DNA from: Opitutaceae bacterium
GTDB lineage: Bacteria > Verrucomicrobiota > Verrucomicrobiia > Opitutales > Opitutaceae
NCBI GenBank assembly: GCA_014879845.1
Contig: JACSRI010000091.1
Span: 1-32,213 of the forward strand
Length of the DNA stretch: 32,213 bases
Reading direction: 5' to 3'
The translations under genes and the position numbers were made by a program. Positions 23,179-31,993 of the stretch are shown here, one piece after another; position 1 is the first letter of the stretch, and the number at the start of each line of letters is the position of its first letter. Below the pieces are notes generated by a model. That model had not been told where the DNA came from. It saw only the letters and a program-made list of their open reading frames with translations, and ran no database searches.

Positions 23179-24623
23179 TGAGCATGGGGAAGAGCGGACT
23201 GCGCTCGCTGGACTACTCGATCCTTCAGCAGTGCATGCACTGCGGCATGTGTCTGCCGGTGTGCCCCACGTATGCGGAGACCAGGCGCGAGCGCCACTCG
23301 CCGCGCGGGCGCATCGCGCTGCTGCGCGCGATCGCGGATGGCGAACTGGCGATGAACCGCGCGATCGCCGAGGAGATGAACTATTGCCTCGGCTGCCTCG
23401 CCTGCACCTCGGCCTGCCCGGCGGGCGTCGACTACGGCACGATGGTCGAGACGGCGCGGGCCGAGGCGGAGGAACTGCGCATCCTCGCGACTCCCAAACG
23501 CGACTTCATCCGCTGGTCGACCATGCGTGTGCTCTTCACGCGGCCGCGACTGTTGCGGCTGGTCGGGCGCCTGCTCTGGCTCTGGCAGGCGAGCGGGCTG
23601 CAGGCGCTCTCGCGCCGATGGAGACTCACGCGCCTCCTTCCGACGCGTATTCGTGAGCTGGAGCCACTCACGCCGCGGATATGCGCGAAGTTCTCGCACC
23701 AGATCATCGCCCCGATCGAGCGTCCGCGCGATGGCGGGGTGAAGCACCGCGTGCTTGTGCTCACCGGGTGCATGCAGGACCTGATGTTCTCCGAGATCAA
23801 TCGCGCGACGGTCGATGTGCTGCTGGAGAACGGCTGCGAGGTGCACACACCGCCGGCGCAGTTCTGCTGCGGTTCCCTCCACGCGCACAACGGCGACCAC
23901 GCTACCGCTCAACTCCTCGCCCGCCGGCAGCTCGATGCGATCGATCCCGCGCGCTACGATGCCATCATCTCCAACGCCGGCGGTTGCGGCTCGCACTTGC
24001 GCCACTACGACCGGCTGCTGGCCGGCGAAACCGCGTATTCGGAGCGGGCGCGTGAGTGGACGCGCAAGCTGAAGGACATCCACGAGTGGCTCGTCGAGAT
24101 CGGGTTTCGCCGGCCAGCGCCTTGCGGCGAACATCGAACATTCAATATCCAGTTCCCAACACCCCATCAGACAGCAAATGCCGAGGTCCGGGGTTCGATG
24201 TTGGAGGTTGGTTGTTCGAGGTCGGGCGATCGTGGTAGGTCAGCTCCGGTGACGTACCACGAGTCCTGCCACCTCTGCCACGGGCAGAAGGTGAGCGCGC
24301 AGCCGCGGGCGATTCTACGGGCGCTGCCCGGCGTCGAGCTGAGGGAGTGCGCCGAGGCCACCTGGTGCTGCGGCAGTGCGGGCATCTACAACATCACCCA
24401 GCCGCGCACCGCGACCTGGCTGCAGGAGCGCAAGGTCGCCCACCTGCGTGCGACGGGCGCGGAGATCGTCGCGCTGGCCAATCCGGGATGCCACCTGCAG
24501 GTCGCGAACGGCTTGCGCGCGGCAGGTTGTGTCAGCACGCGCGTGGTCCACCCGATCGTGCTGTTGGCCGAGGCCTACGCCGCGGAGCGTTCAACCCGGA
24601 GCGACGTCGGTCAGGCCCCATAG
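23178..24623 (+). CDS. glcF: Glycolate oxidase iron-sulfur subunit GlcF, with in-frame repeat insert
   Basis: The 481-residue protein from the ATG at 23178 (one-base overlap with glcD) carries two [4Fe-4S] motifs: CMHCGMCLPVCP near residue 17 and CLGCLACTSACP near 71. Two CCG domains follow: FCCGSLHAH with GGCGSHLRHY, and WCCGSAGIYN with NPGCHLQV. It moves electrons from GlcD to the respiratory chain. About 40 residues around 315-355 are foreign to the family. The conserved IGFRRPA should run almost directly into APVTYHESCH, but an intervening segment (HRTFNIQFPTPHQ, then SMLEVGCSR) interrupts it; this is encoded by the repeat at 24121-24240. The last 11 codons overlap the end of hypF on the other strand. 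A GTG one codon earlier is an alternative start. Confidence 0.92.
   Translation: MSMGKSGLRSLDYSILQQCMHCGMCLPVCPTYAETRRERHSPRGRIALLRAIADGELAMNRAIAEEMNYCLGCLACTSACPAGVDYGTMVETARAEAEELRILATPKRDFIRWSTMRVLFTRPRLLRLVGRLLWLWQASGLQALSRRWRLTRLLPTRIRELEPLTPRICAKFSHQIIAPIERPRDGGVKHRVLVLTGCMQDLMFSEINRATVDVLLENGCEVHTPPAQFCCGSLHAHNGDHATAQLLARRQLDAIDPARYDAIISNAGGCGSHLRHYDRLLAGETAYSERAREWTRKLKDIHEWLVEIGFRRPAPCGEHRTFNIQFPTPHQTANAEVRGSMLEVGCSRSGDRGRSAPVTYHESCHLCHGQKVSAQPRAILRALPGVELRECAEATWCCGSAGIYNITQPRTATWLQERKVAHLRATGAEIVALANPGCHLQVANGLRAAGCVSTRVVHPIVLLAEAYAAERSTRSDVGQAP
24121..24240. repeat. REP-like repeat block inserted in frame within glcF
   Basis: Composition drops abruptly to A/T-richer, repetitive sequence inside an otherwise very GC-rich gene. 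AACATCGAAC (24130-24139) is the exact reverse complement of GTTCGATGTT (24193-24202), and related words (CGAACA, TTGTTCGA, CCAACA, TGTTGG) recur on both sides. The encoded words (FNIQFPTP forward; PTSNIEPRTS on the minus strand) are typical of a repeat family seen across Verrucomicrobia and Planctomycetes genomes. Boundaries are approximate. No target duplication can be named. Confidence 0.65.
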
Positions 24624-26918
24624 CGCGCCCAGCGCCTGGCCGGCGGCGAGGCCGCCGTCGTTGGGTGGAAGGTCGTGGTGAACGAGCACGTCGAATTTCG
24701 CGGCACGAAGGCCGTGTGTAGTCAGATCGAGGAGACACGCGTTCTGGAAACACCCGCCGCTCAGCGCCACGGCGCCAACGCCGATGGATTCGGCGATCGT
24801 CACCACGGCTGCGGCAAGTGCGGCATGGAAGGCGGCGGCAAGTGCGGCGGCCGGCTCGTGGCCACGCCGGGCCAGGAGCGAGTCGATCATCGGGCGCCAG
24901 TCGACCGTGACGACGCCCCCCGGGCTCATCTCGAGGAAGAAGGGCAGCGCCGCGACAGGCCCGCTGTGGCGTGCCGCGGCAGACTCAACCTGCATCGCGG
25001 CCTGGCCCTCGAAACCCGAGCGGTCGGCGAGGCCGAGCAGGGAGGCCACGCCGTCAAAGAGGCGGCCGGCGCTGCTCGTGACGGGCGCATGCGTCCGCTG
25101 CGCGAGCATGTGGGCGAGCAGCCGGGCTCCGTCCTCGCCGAATCCGTGCTCCAGCGCTTCGACACGAAAACGCGGGTGGTCGGCACCCATGATCTCGTGG
25201 AGCAGCCCGAGGGCCGTTCGGCGCGGCTCGCGCACGGCGGCTTCGCCTCCCGGGAGACGGAAGGCGCGGAGGTGCGCGACCCGGCGCGCCGTCCGCGCGG
25301 CCCGATTGATGAGGATGAACTCACCACCCCAGATCGTGCCGTCGGTTCCATGGCCCGTGCCGTCCCACGACACACCGAGCACACACTCCGGCCCGCCGCC
25401 ATGCTCGAGCAGGCACGCGAGGATGTGCGCGAGGTGATGCTGGACAGGCGTCACGGGCAATCCGAGGCGACGGGCGTAGGTGGTGGAGGTGTAGTCGGGA
25501 TGCGCGTCGCAGGCGACCCGGCCGAACCGGCCGCCGTAAAGTGAACCGAGGAGATCGACCGTGCGCTCGAAAGCGTCGACCGCGGCCGGATTGGCGAGAT
25601 CGCCGATGTGGGGGCTGAGCACGAGCCGGTCGCCCGCCGTGACGGCGATGGTGTTTTTCATGTGCCCGCCCACGGCCAGGAGCGGCACGTCGGTGTGTGC
25701 GTCGGGCGGCAGCGGGAGCGGGGTCGGCGCCAGGCCGCGAGCGCGGCGCAGGACGATCGGCGCGCCGGCGGTGAGTCGGATGACGGAGTCATCCACCGGC
25801 CGGGCGATGCGGCGGTTGTGCGCGAGATAGGCGTCGGCGATACCGGTGAGTCGCGCGAGCGCCTCGGCTTCGTCGATGCACAGGGGCTCCTCGGAGACGT
25901 TGGCACTGGTCGCGACGACCGGACCGCCGACCTCGGCCAGGAGTTCGACGTGGAGCGGCGCGTAGGGCAGGAGGGCGCCGATCCAGGGATTGTCCGGAGC
26001 GACGGACGGCGCGAGGGCATCGGGGTCGCCGGTGTCGTCGAGGCGCTTCGGCACGAGCACGACCGGGGCGGCCGGGGATTGGAGAAGCGCGCGCGCCGCC
26101 GGGTCGACCATGGCGACCACCTCGAGCGCGGCGAGCGTCGGGAACATCACGGCGAAGGGCTTCTCCTCGCGGTGCTTGCGGCGGCGCAACTCGCGGACCG
26201 CGGGTTCTGAGGTCGCGTCGCAGAAGAGATGATACCCGCCGATGCCCTTCACCGCGACGATCTCGCCAGCGAGGATCGCCTCGGCCGCGCGGGCGACGGC
26301 GTCCTCCCGGCCGGCGATGACCGTGCCGCTGCGATCAAGCAGACGCACAGCCGGGCCGCAGAAGGGGCAGGCATTGGGCTCGGCGTGGTAGCGGCGGTCC
26401 TCGGGGTCCGCATATTCCTGCGCGCACTCCGGACACATCGTGAACGGGCGCATGGTCGTGCGGGGACGGTCGTAGGGCAGCGACTCGAGGATGGAGTAGC
26501 GCGGACCACACTGCGTGCAGTTGATGAAGGCGTAGTGGTGGCGGCGATTGGTGGGGTCGGTCAGTTCGGCGCGGCAGGCGTCGCAGAGCGCGAGGTCGGG
26601 TGTGATCGCGGCGTCCGGTGCGGCCGCGGCGTCGGTCGGGCTTTCCAGGATGGTGAATCCTTCGAGCGAAGCCGGTGCGAGGTCCGGCGCGCGGGCGAGG
26701 TCGACCGAGGTGATGTGTGCAGCGGGCGGTGCGCCCGCGCGGAGACGCTCGACGAAAGCGCGGACGGTGGGCTCGTCGCCGGCGAGTGCGATCTCGACCC
26801 CGTGGATGTCGTTGCAGACCCAGCCTCGAAGGCGCTCCGCGCGGGCGAGCCGCGCCACGGCTGGACGGAATCCCACGCCCTGAACCGTGCCCGTGACGCG
26901 GATACGCCAGGCGGTCAT
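24591..26918 (-). CDS. hypF: [NiFe]-hydrogenase maturation carbamoyltransferase HypF
   Basis: The 775-residue protein has the full HypF layout. An acylphosphatase-like domain (1-90) holds VQGVGFRP. Two zinc fingers use Cys112/115, 134/137, 162/165 and 184/187 (CDAC, CTQC, CPEC, CPFC). A YrdC-like domain spans about 200-390. A Kae1-like carbamoyltransferase domain (about 410-770) has VQHHLAH as metal ligands. HypF uses carbamoyl phosphate and ATP to place a carbamoyl group on HypE, the first step to the cyanide ligands of the NiFe(CN)2CO centre. hypE is not in the window. It is the last gene of the leftward hypA-hypB-hypF group, separated from hypB by a strong palindromic element. Its 3' end overlaps glcF by 33 bp. 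Confidence 0.97.
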   Translation of the reverse strand: MTAWRIRVTGTVQGVGFRPAVARLARAERLRGWVCNDIHGVEIALAGDEPTVRAFVERLRAGAPPAAHITSVDLARAPDLAPASLEGFTILESPTDAAAAPDAAITPDLALCDACRAELTDPTNRRHHYAFINCTQCGPRYSILESLPYDRPRTTMRPFTMCPECAQEYADPEDRRYHAEPNACPFCGPAVRLLDRSGTVIAGREDAVARAAEAILAGEIVAVKGIGGYHLFCDATSEPAVRELRRRKHREEKPFAVMFPTLAALEVVAMVDPAARALLQSPAAPVVLVPKRLDDTGDPDALAPSVAPDNPWIGALLPYAPLHVELLAEVGGPVVATSANVSEEPLCIDEAEALARLTGIADAYLAHNRRIARPVDDSVIRLTAGAPIVLRRARGLAPTPLPLPPDAHTDVPLLAVGGHMKNTIAVTAGDRLVLSPHIGDLANPAAVDAFERTVDLLGSLYGGRFGRVACDAHPDYTSTTYARRLGLPVTPVQHHLAHILACLLEHGGGPECVLGVSWDGTGHGTDGTIWGGEFILINRAARTARRVAHLRAFRLPGGEAAVREPRRTALGLLHEIMGADHPRFRVEALEHGFGEDGARLLAHMLAQRTHAPVTSSAGRLFDGVASLLGLADRSGFEGQAAMQVESAAARHSGPVAALPFFLEMSPGGVVTVDWRPMIDSLLARRGHEPAAALAAAFHAALAAAVVTIAESIGVGAVALSGGCFQNACLLDLTTHGLRAAKFDVLVHHDLPPNDGGLAAGQALGALWGLTDVAPG

Positions 26919-26927
26919 GAGTGTGCG

Positions 26928-27004
26928 GGTAGGGCGAGGCCTCTGGCCGAGCCGCGCGAACGACGCGTGTACGGTTGCGGCTCGGCCAGGGGCCTCGCCT
27001 TACC
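26928..27004. repeat. Palindromic element with 28-bp arms between hypB and hypF
   Basis: The left arm (26928-26955, beginning GGTAGGGCGAGGCC) and the reverse complement of the right arm (26977-27004) agree at 26 of 28 positions. The loop is 21 nt (26956-26976). The predicted RNA hairpin is very strong. It fills most of the 97-bp gap between two genes of one operon, so it could lower hypF expression or stabilise the upstream hypA-hypB RNA. No U-tract follows. The form fits a REP/MITE-type element. Confidence 0.85.
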
Positions 27005-27015
27005 GAGGTGGCTGT

Positions 27016-27771
27016 TCATGCGACCATCCCGCGCAGGTAGGCGAGCCAGCGTTCCATTCCTTCGCCGGAGCGTGAGGAAAGCTCGATCACCTCGGCATGC
27101 GGGTTGATGCGTCGGATGTTCTGGAGCGCGGTGGCGCGGTCGAAGCCGAGCGCCTCGGCCACGTCGATCTTGGTCAGCAGGATCACGTGGGCGCTGGTGA
27201 AGATCGGCGGATACTTCAGCGGCTTGTCCTCGCCCTCCGTGCAGGAGAGCAACGTCACGCGGCGGTTCTCGCCGAGATCGAAGGACGCCGGGCAGACGAG
27301 GTTGCCGACGTTTTCGATGAAAAGTAGGCGCGTGTCCGGGAGGGAGAGGGCGTCGAGGCCGCGCTGGATCATCGAGGCGTCGAGATGGCAGGCGCCGCCG
27401 GTGGTGATCTGCGCGACGGGCACGCCGGGGCGACGCAGGCGCTGCGCGTCGTTGTCGGTCTCGAGGTCCCCGACGAGCACGGCGCAGCGGATCTCGGGTG
27501 CGAGGGCATCGAGCGTGCGCTGCAGGAGCGTGGTTTTCCCGGCGCCGGGCGAGGAGACGAGGTTGAGCACGCGCAGGCCGCGGGCGCGGAAGATCTCGCG
27601 GTTGGCCGCGGCCTGGACGTCGTTCTTGTCGAGGAGTCGCGCGGCCAGATCGACCACGCGCACCGGCGTGCCAGTCAGGTGATCGCCGGGCGGAGGCGGC
27701 GGTGTGTCATCGGGTTCGCGCACATCGACGACGATGACCTCAGGCGGGGTGGTGCGGGGTTGGTCGCTCAT
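27016..27771 (-). CDS. hypB: Hydrogenase nickel-incorporation GTPase HypB
   Basis: The 251-residue protein has a P-loop SSPGAGKTT (73-81), GDLETDND as the switch region, and TKID (200-203) as the base-recognition motif of the SIMIBI-class GTPases. The G-domain metal site is intact: Cys128-His129 (GGACHLD) and Cys160 (NLVCPAS). The N-terminal 60 residues contain a proline run (DDTPPPPPGD) but neither the CxxCGC motif nor the histidine-rich nickel-storage stretch of many HypB proteins. It is therefore a minimal chaperone that loads nickel with HypA rather than storing it. hypA lies 25 bp upstream on the same strand. No clear Shine-Dalgarno precedes the ATG. Confidence 0.96.
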   Translation of the reverse strand: MSDQPRTTPPEVIVVDVREPDDTPPPPPGDHLTGTPVRVVDLAARLLDKNDVQAAANREIFRARGLRVLNLVSSPGAGKTTLLQRTLDALAPEIRCAVLVGDLETDNDAQRLRRPGVPVAQITTGGACHLDASMIQRGLDALSLPDTRLLFIENVGNLVCPASFDLGENRRVTLLSCTEGEDKPLKYPPIFTSAHVILLTKIDVAEALGFDRATALQNIRRINPHAEVIELSSRSGEGMERWLAYLRGMVA

Positions 27772-27796
27772 GACAGGAAGTTGAGAAGGAGGAGCC

Positions 27797-28141
27797 CTAC
27801 GTCATCTCGACGCGGATCAAGTCGAGTTCGCGGCCGTGCACGATCGTGCCTGACCAGGTCCGGCAGCGCGGGCAGGCGAAGGGTGGGCCGGAGGTGGGTG
27901 CGAAGTCGGCATCGCACGGTGCACAGTGCACCGTGGGCGGGATCTCGTCGATCTGCAGCGCCGCTTCCGCCGCGGGCGTCTCGGCGCGAACCGCCTCGAA
28001 AGCGAAGCGCAGCGATTCCGCATCCACGCCGGAGAACCGGCCGACCCGAAGCACGATGCGCGACACGCGCGAGCAACCGGCTTTGCGCATCTCCTCGAGT
28101 GCGCGTTCGAGGGCCGATTGGGCGATGCCCAGTTCGTGCAT
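27797..28141 (-). CDS. hypA: Hydrogenase nickel metallochaperone HypA
   Basis: The start is set at the ATG at 28141 because HypA must begin with Met-His-Glu: His2 and the N-terminus bind nickel. This gives 114 residues, the usual length. An upstream in-frame start (28180) would hide that site and is rejected. The zinc site is Cys73/Cys76 (CAPC) and Cys90/Cys93 (CPRC). HypA delivers nickel to the hydrogenase large subunit together with HypB, encoded 25 bp downstream. The gene is divergent from the hydrogenase structural genes across 176 bp, so both arms may be regulated from one region. Confidence 0.96.
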   Translation of the reverse strand: MHELGIAQSALERALEEMRKAGCSRVSRIVLRVGRFSGVDAESLRFAFEAVRAETPAAEAALQIDEIPPTVHCAPCDADFAPTSGPPFACPRCRTWSGTIVHGRELDLIRVEMT

Positions 28142-28317
28142 GCGCGCACCATGGCGCGCAGTCCTGACGTCGTCGAGCATTAGAAAACCACCTGAAGGTA
28201 ATTAAAACCTTGTCGCGGTGCGGTCGGTCCGCCAGCGTTCGCGCATACCCCAATAACCACCCGACCGTGCGTCCCACCGCACCGGTGTGGCGCACTCTCG
28301 GATCACCCAGGAGTGTC
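28142..28317. promoter_or_regulatory. Divergent hyp / hydrogenase intergenic control region
   Basis: This 176-bp region separates hypA (minus) from the hydrogenase small subunit gene (plus). Its only A/T-rich island is 28181-28211. There AAAACC occurs twice, 20 bp apart (28184 and 28204), and AAGGT (28195-28199) pairs with ACCTT (28207-28211). On the minus strand TCTAAT resembles a -10 box for hypA but lacks a good -35. I see no sigma-54 (GG-N10-GC) or FNR-type site. AGGAG just before 28318 is the small-subunit ribosome-binding site. Promoters are inferred from layout, not shown. Confidence 0.4.
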
Positions 28318-29487
28318 ATGAATGCTTTTGCGACCCCGCCCCGCGCGAAGGGGCAGACCCTGTGGGAAGAAATGCAGGCGCGTGGCGTGGACCGCCGCGA
28401 TTTCGTGAAGTTCTGTGCGTGGATGGGCGCGTTCCTCGGCCTCGAGGCGAGCGGCGTGGCCCAGGTGGTGAAAGCCCTCGAGACGAAGAAGCGCCTGCCG
28501 GTCGTCTGGCTGCATTTCCAGGAATGCACGTGCTGCAGCGAGTCGTTCATCCGCTCGTCGCACCCGATCGTCGCGGACATCCTCCTCGACCAGGTCTCGC
28601 TCGACTACACCGAGACACTCCAGGCCGCGGCCGGCCATCAGGCGGAGGAATGCCTGCACAAGACGATGAAGGAGCATCGCGGCGAATACCTGCTCATGGT
28701 CGAGGGCTCGGTGCCGACGGCGGATGACGGAATCCACTGCGTCATTGCTGGCCGCACGGCGCTCGACATCGCCCGCGAGGCGGCCGACGGCGCGAAGGCG
28801 ATCATCGCCTGGGGCAACTGCGCCTGCGCCGGCTGCGTGCAGGCTGCGAGTCCGAATCCCACGAGCGCGACGCCGATCGACAAGGTCGTCACCGGCAAGC
28901 CCGTGATCAAGGTCCAGGGCTGCCCGCCCATCGCCGAGGTGATGGCCGGCGTGATCGTGCACCTGCTCACCTTCGATCGTATCCCGCAACTTGATGCTCT
29001 GGGACGGCCGAAGGCCTTCTACTCGCGCCGAGTCCATGACACGTGCTACCGCCGGCCCTACTACGACGCCGGCCTCTTCGTGGAGTCGTTCGACGACGAG
29101 AACGCCCGCCGCGGCTACTGCCTCTACAAGATGGGCTGCCGCGGCCCGACCACCTACAACGCCTGCGGCACCATGCGGTGGAACGCAGGCGTGAGCTACC
29201 CGATCCAGTCCGGTCACGGCTGCATCGGATGTTCGGAGGCGAAGTTCTGGGACAACGGCCCGTTCTACCAGCGGCTCGCGAGTTTCCCGGGCTTTGGCAT
29301 CGAGACGACGGCCGACACGGTCGGCATGGCCGTCGGTGCCGCCACGGTCGCCGGTGCCGCAGCTCACGCGATCCTGACCAATATCCGCAAACACCACGCC
29401 ATCGGCGAACAGGCCGGTGAATCTGCGGCCGACGAGGCCCCGCCGCCGGCGGTCGATCCGCATCCCGAGCAAAGGAAGGAGGATTGA
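28318..29487 (+). CDS. [NiFe]-hydrogenase small subunit, Tat-exported, O2-tolerant group 1d-type signature
   Basis: The 389-residue precursor has a Tat signal (RRDFVKF, 26-32) and a C-terminal membrane anchor (about 340-365). Proximal-cluster cysteines are Cys70, Cys72, Cys73 (ECTCCSES), Cys168, Cys173 (GNCACAGC) and Cys202 (QGCPP). Their spacings equal those of Cys17/19/20/115/120/149 in E. coli Hyd-1, the six-cysteine [4Fe-3S] cluster of O2-tolerant enzymes; standard enzymes have glycine at 19 and 120. Distal and medial cluster ligands appear in RRVHDTCYRR, GYCLYKMGC, NACGTMRWN and HGCIGCSE. An additional Cys170 lies between the ligands. The protein passes electrons from H2 to the cytochrome b. 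The ATG has AGGAG five bases upstream. The large-subunit gene begins four bases after its stop. Confidence 0.96.
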   Translation: MNAFATPPRAKGQTLWEEMQARGVDRRDFVKFCAWMGAFLGLEASGVAQVVKALETKKRLPVVWLHFQECTCCSESFIRSSHPIVADILLDQVSLDYTETLQAAAGHQAEECLHKTMKEHRGEYLLMVEGSVPTADDGIHCVIAGRTALDIAREAADGAKAIIAWGNCACAGCVQAASPNPTSATPIDKVVTGKPVIKVQGCPPIAEVMAGVIVHLLTFDRIPQLDALGRPKAFYSRRVHDTCYRRPYYDAGLFVESFDDENARRGYCLYKMGCRGPTTYNACGTMRWNAGVSYPIQSGHGCIGCSEAKFWDNGPFYQRLASFPGFGIETTADTVGMAVGAATVAGAAAHAILTNIRKHHAIGEQAGESAADEAPPPAVDPHPEQRKED

Positions 29488-29490
29488 ACC

Positions 29491-31215
<1,725 letters not shown>

Positions 31216-31237
31216 GCCCGGAAGGAAGGAGGCCACG

Positions 31238-31993
31238 ATGTCCGCTCCCAAACCCGCCACCCACCCGCACATGTTCAAGCGGGTCTACGTGTGGCAGCTG
31301 CCCGTGCGTTTCTACCACTGGCTGAACGCGCTGTGCATCCTCGTCCTCGCGGTGACCGGTATCCTGATCGCGCACCCGCCCGCGCTCTCCAGCGCGAGCG
31401 AGGCGTCGTTCAGCTACTGGTTCGGCGTGAACCGCTTCATCCACTTCGCGACGGCCTACGTGTTTCTCTTCAACTTCGCCTTCCGCATCTACTGGGGCTT
31501 CGTCGGCAACCAGTACTCGGATTGGCACAACTTCCTGCCGTTCCGGCGCGCGCAGTTCCGCGAAGTGGGCAAGGTGCTGCGCGTGGACATCCTGCAGGCC
31601 GTCGACAAGCCCGTCCACGCCGTCGGGCACAACGCCCTGGCCTACTTCACCTACTTCGCGATGTTCCTGGTCTTCGTCTTCCAGGTCGTCAGCGGGTTCG
31701 CGATGTATGCCTCGATGAGCGACTTCTGGTTCCCGCAGTTGTTCGCGTGGGCTGTCCCGCTCTTCGGCGGCGACTTCGCCATCCGCCAGTGGCACTACCT
31801 CGCCACCTGGTTCTTCATCCTCTTCACCGTGGTCCACGTCTACCTCGTGTTTTATCACGACTACGTGGAGGGCCACGGCGTGATGTCCTCGATGGTCGGC
31901 GGCTGGAAATTCCTGCCCAAGGACGAGGCGCCGCCCGCCAAGCCCGCGACACCCGCCTCCGGCGCGACCGCCGGAGCCACCAAATCACCATGA
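31238..31993 (+). CDS. Ni/Fe-hydrogenase b-type cytochrome subunit
   Basis: The 251-residue integral membrane protein has four hydrophobic helices (about 27-46, 65-86, 130-157 and 185-208). Histidines placed for two b-type haems are in RFYHWLNAL, RFIHFATAY, HAVGHNALAY and the last helix (WHYLATWFF, VVHVYLVFYH). It matches HyaC/HupC/HoxZ, which anchors the periplasmic hydrogenase and passes electrons to the quinone pool. The C-terminal tail is alanine/proline-rich and cytoplasmic. GGAAGGAGG precedes the ATG. The stop overlaps the next start as ATGA, showing tight coupling with the maturation protease. Confidence 0.96.
   Translation: MSAPKPATHPHMFKRVYVWQLPVRFYHWLNALCILVLAVTGILIAHPPALSSASEASFSYWFGVNRFIHFATAYVFLFNFAFRIYWGFVGNQYSDWHNFLPFRRAQFREVGKVLRVDILQAVDKPVHAVGHNALAYFTYFAMFLVFVFQVVSGFAMYASMSDFWFPQLFAWAVPLFGGDFAIRQWHYLATWFFILFTVVHVYLVFYHDYVEGHGVMSSMVGGWKFLPKDEAPPAKPATPASGATAGATKSP

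Noticed and set aside
28142-28317. A sigma-54 promoter upstream of the hydrogenase genes, as in some proteobacterial loci
   Set aside because: I find no TGGC-N8-TTGC-like match with correct spacing in the region.
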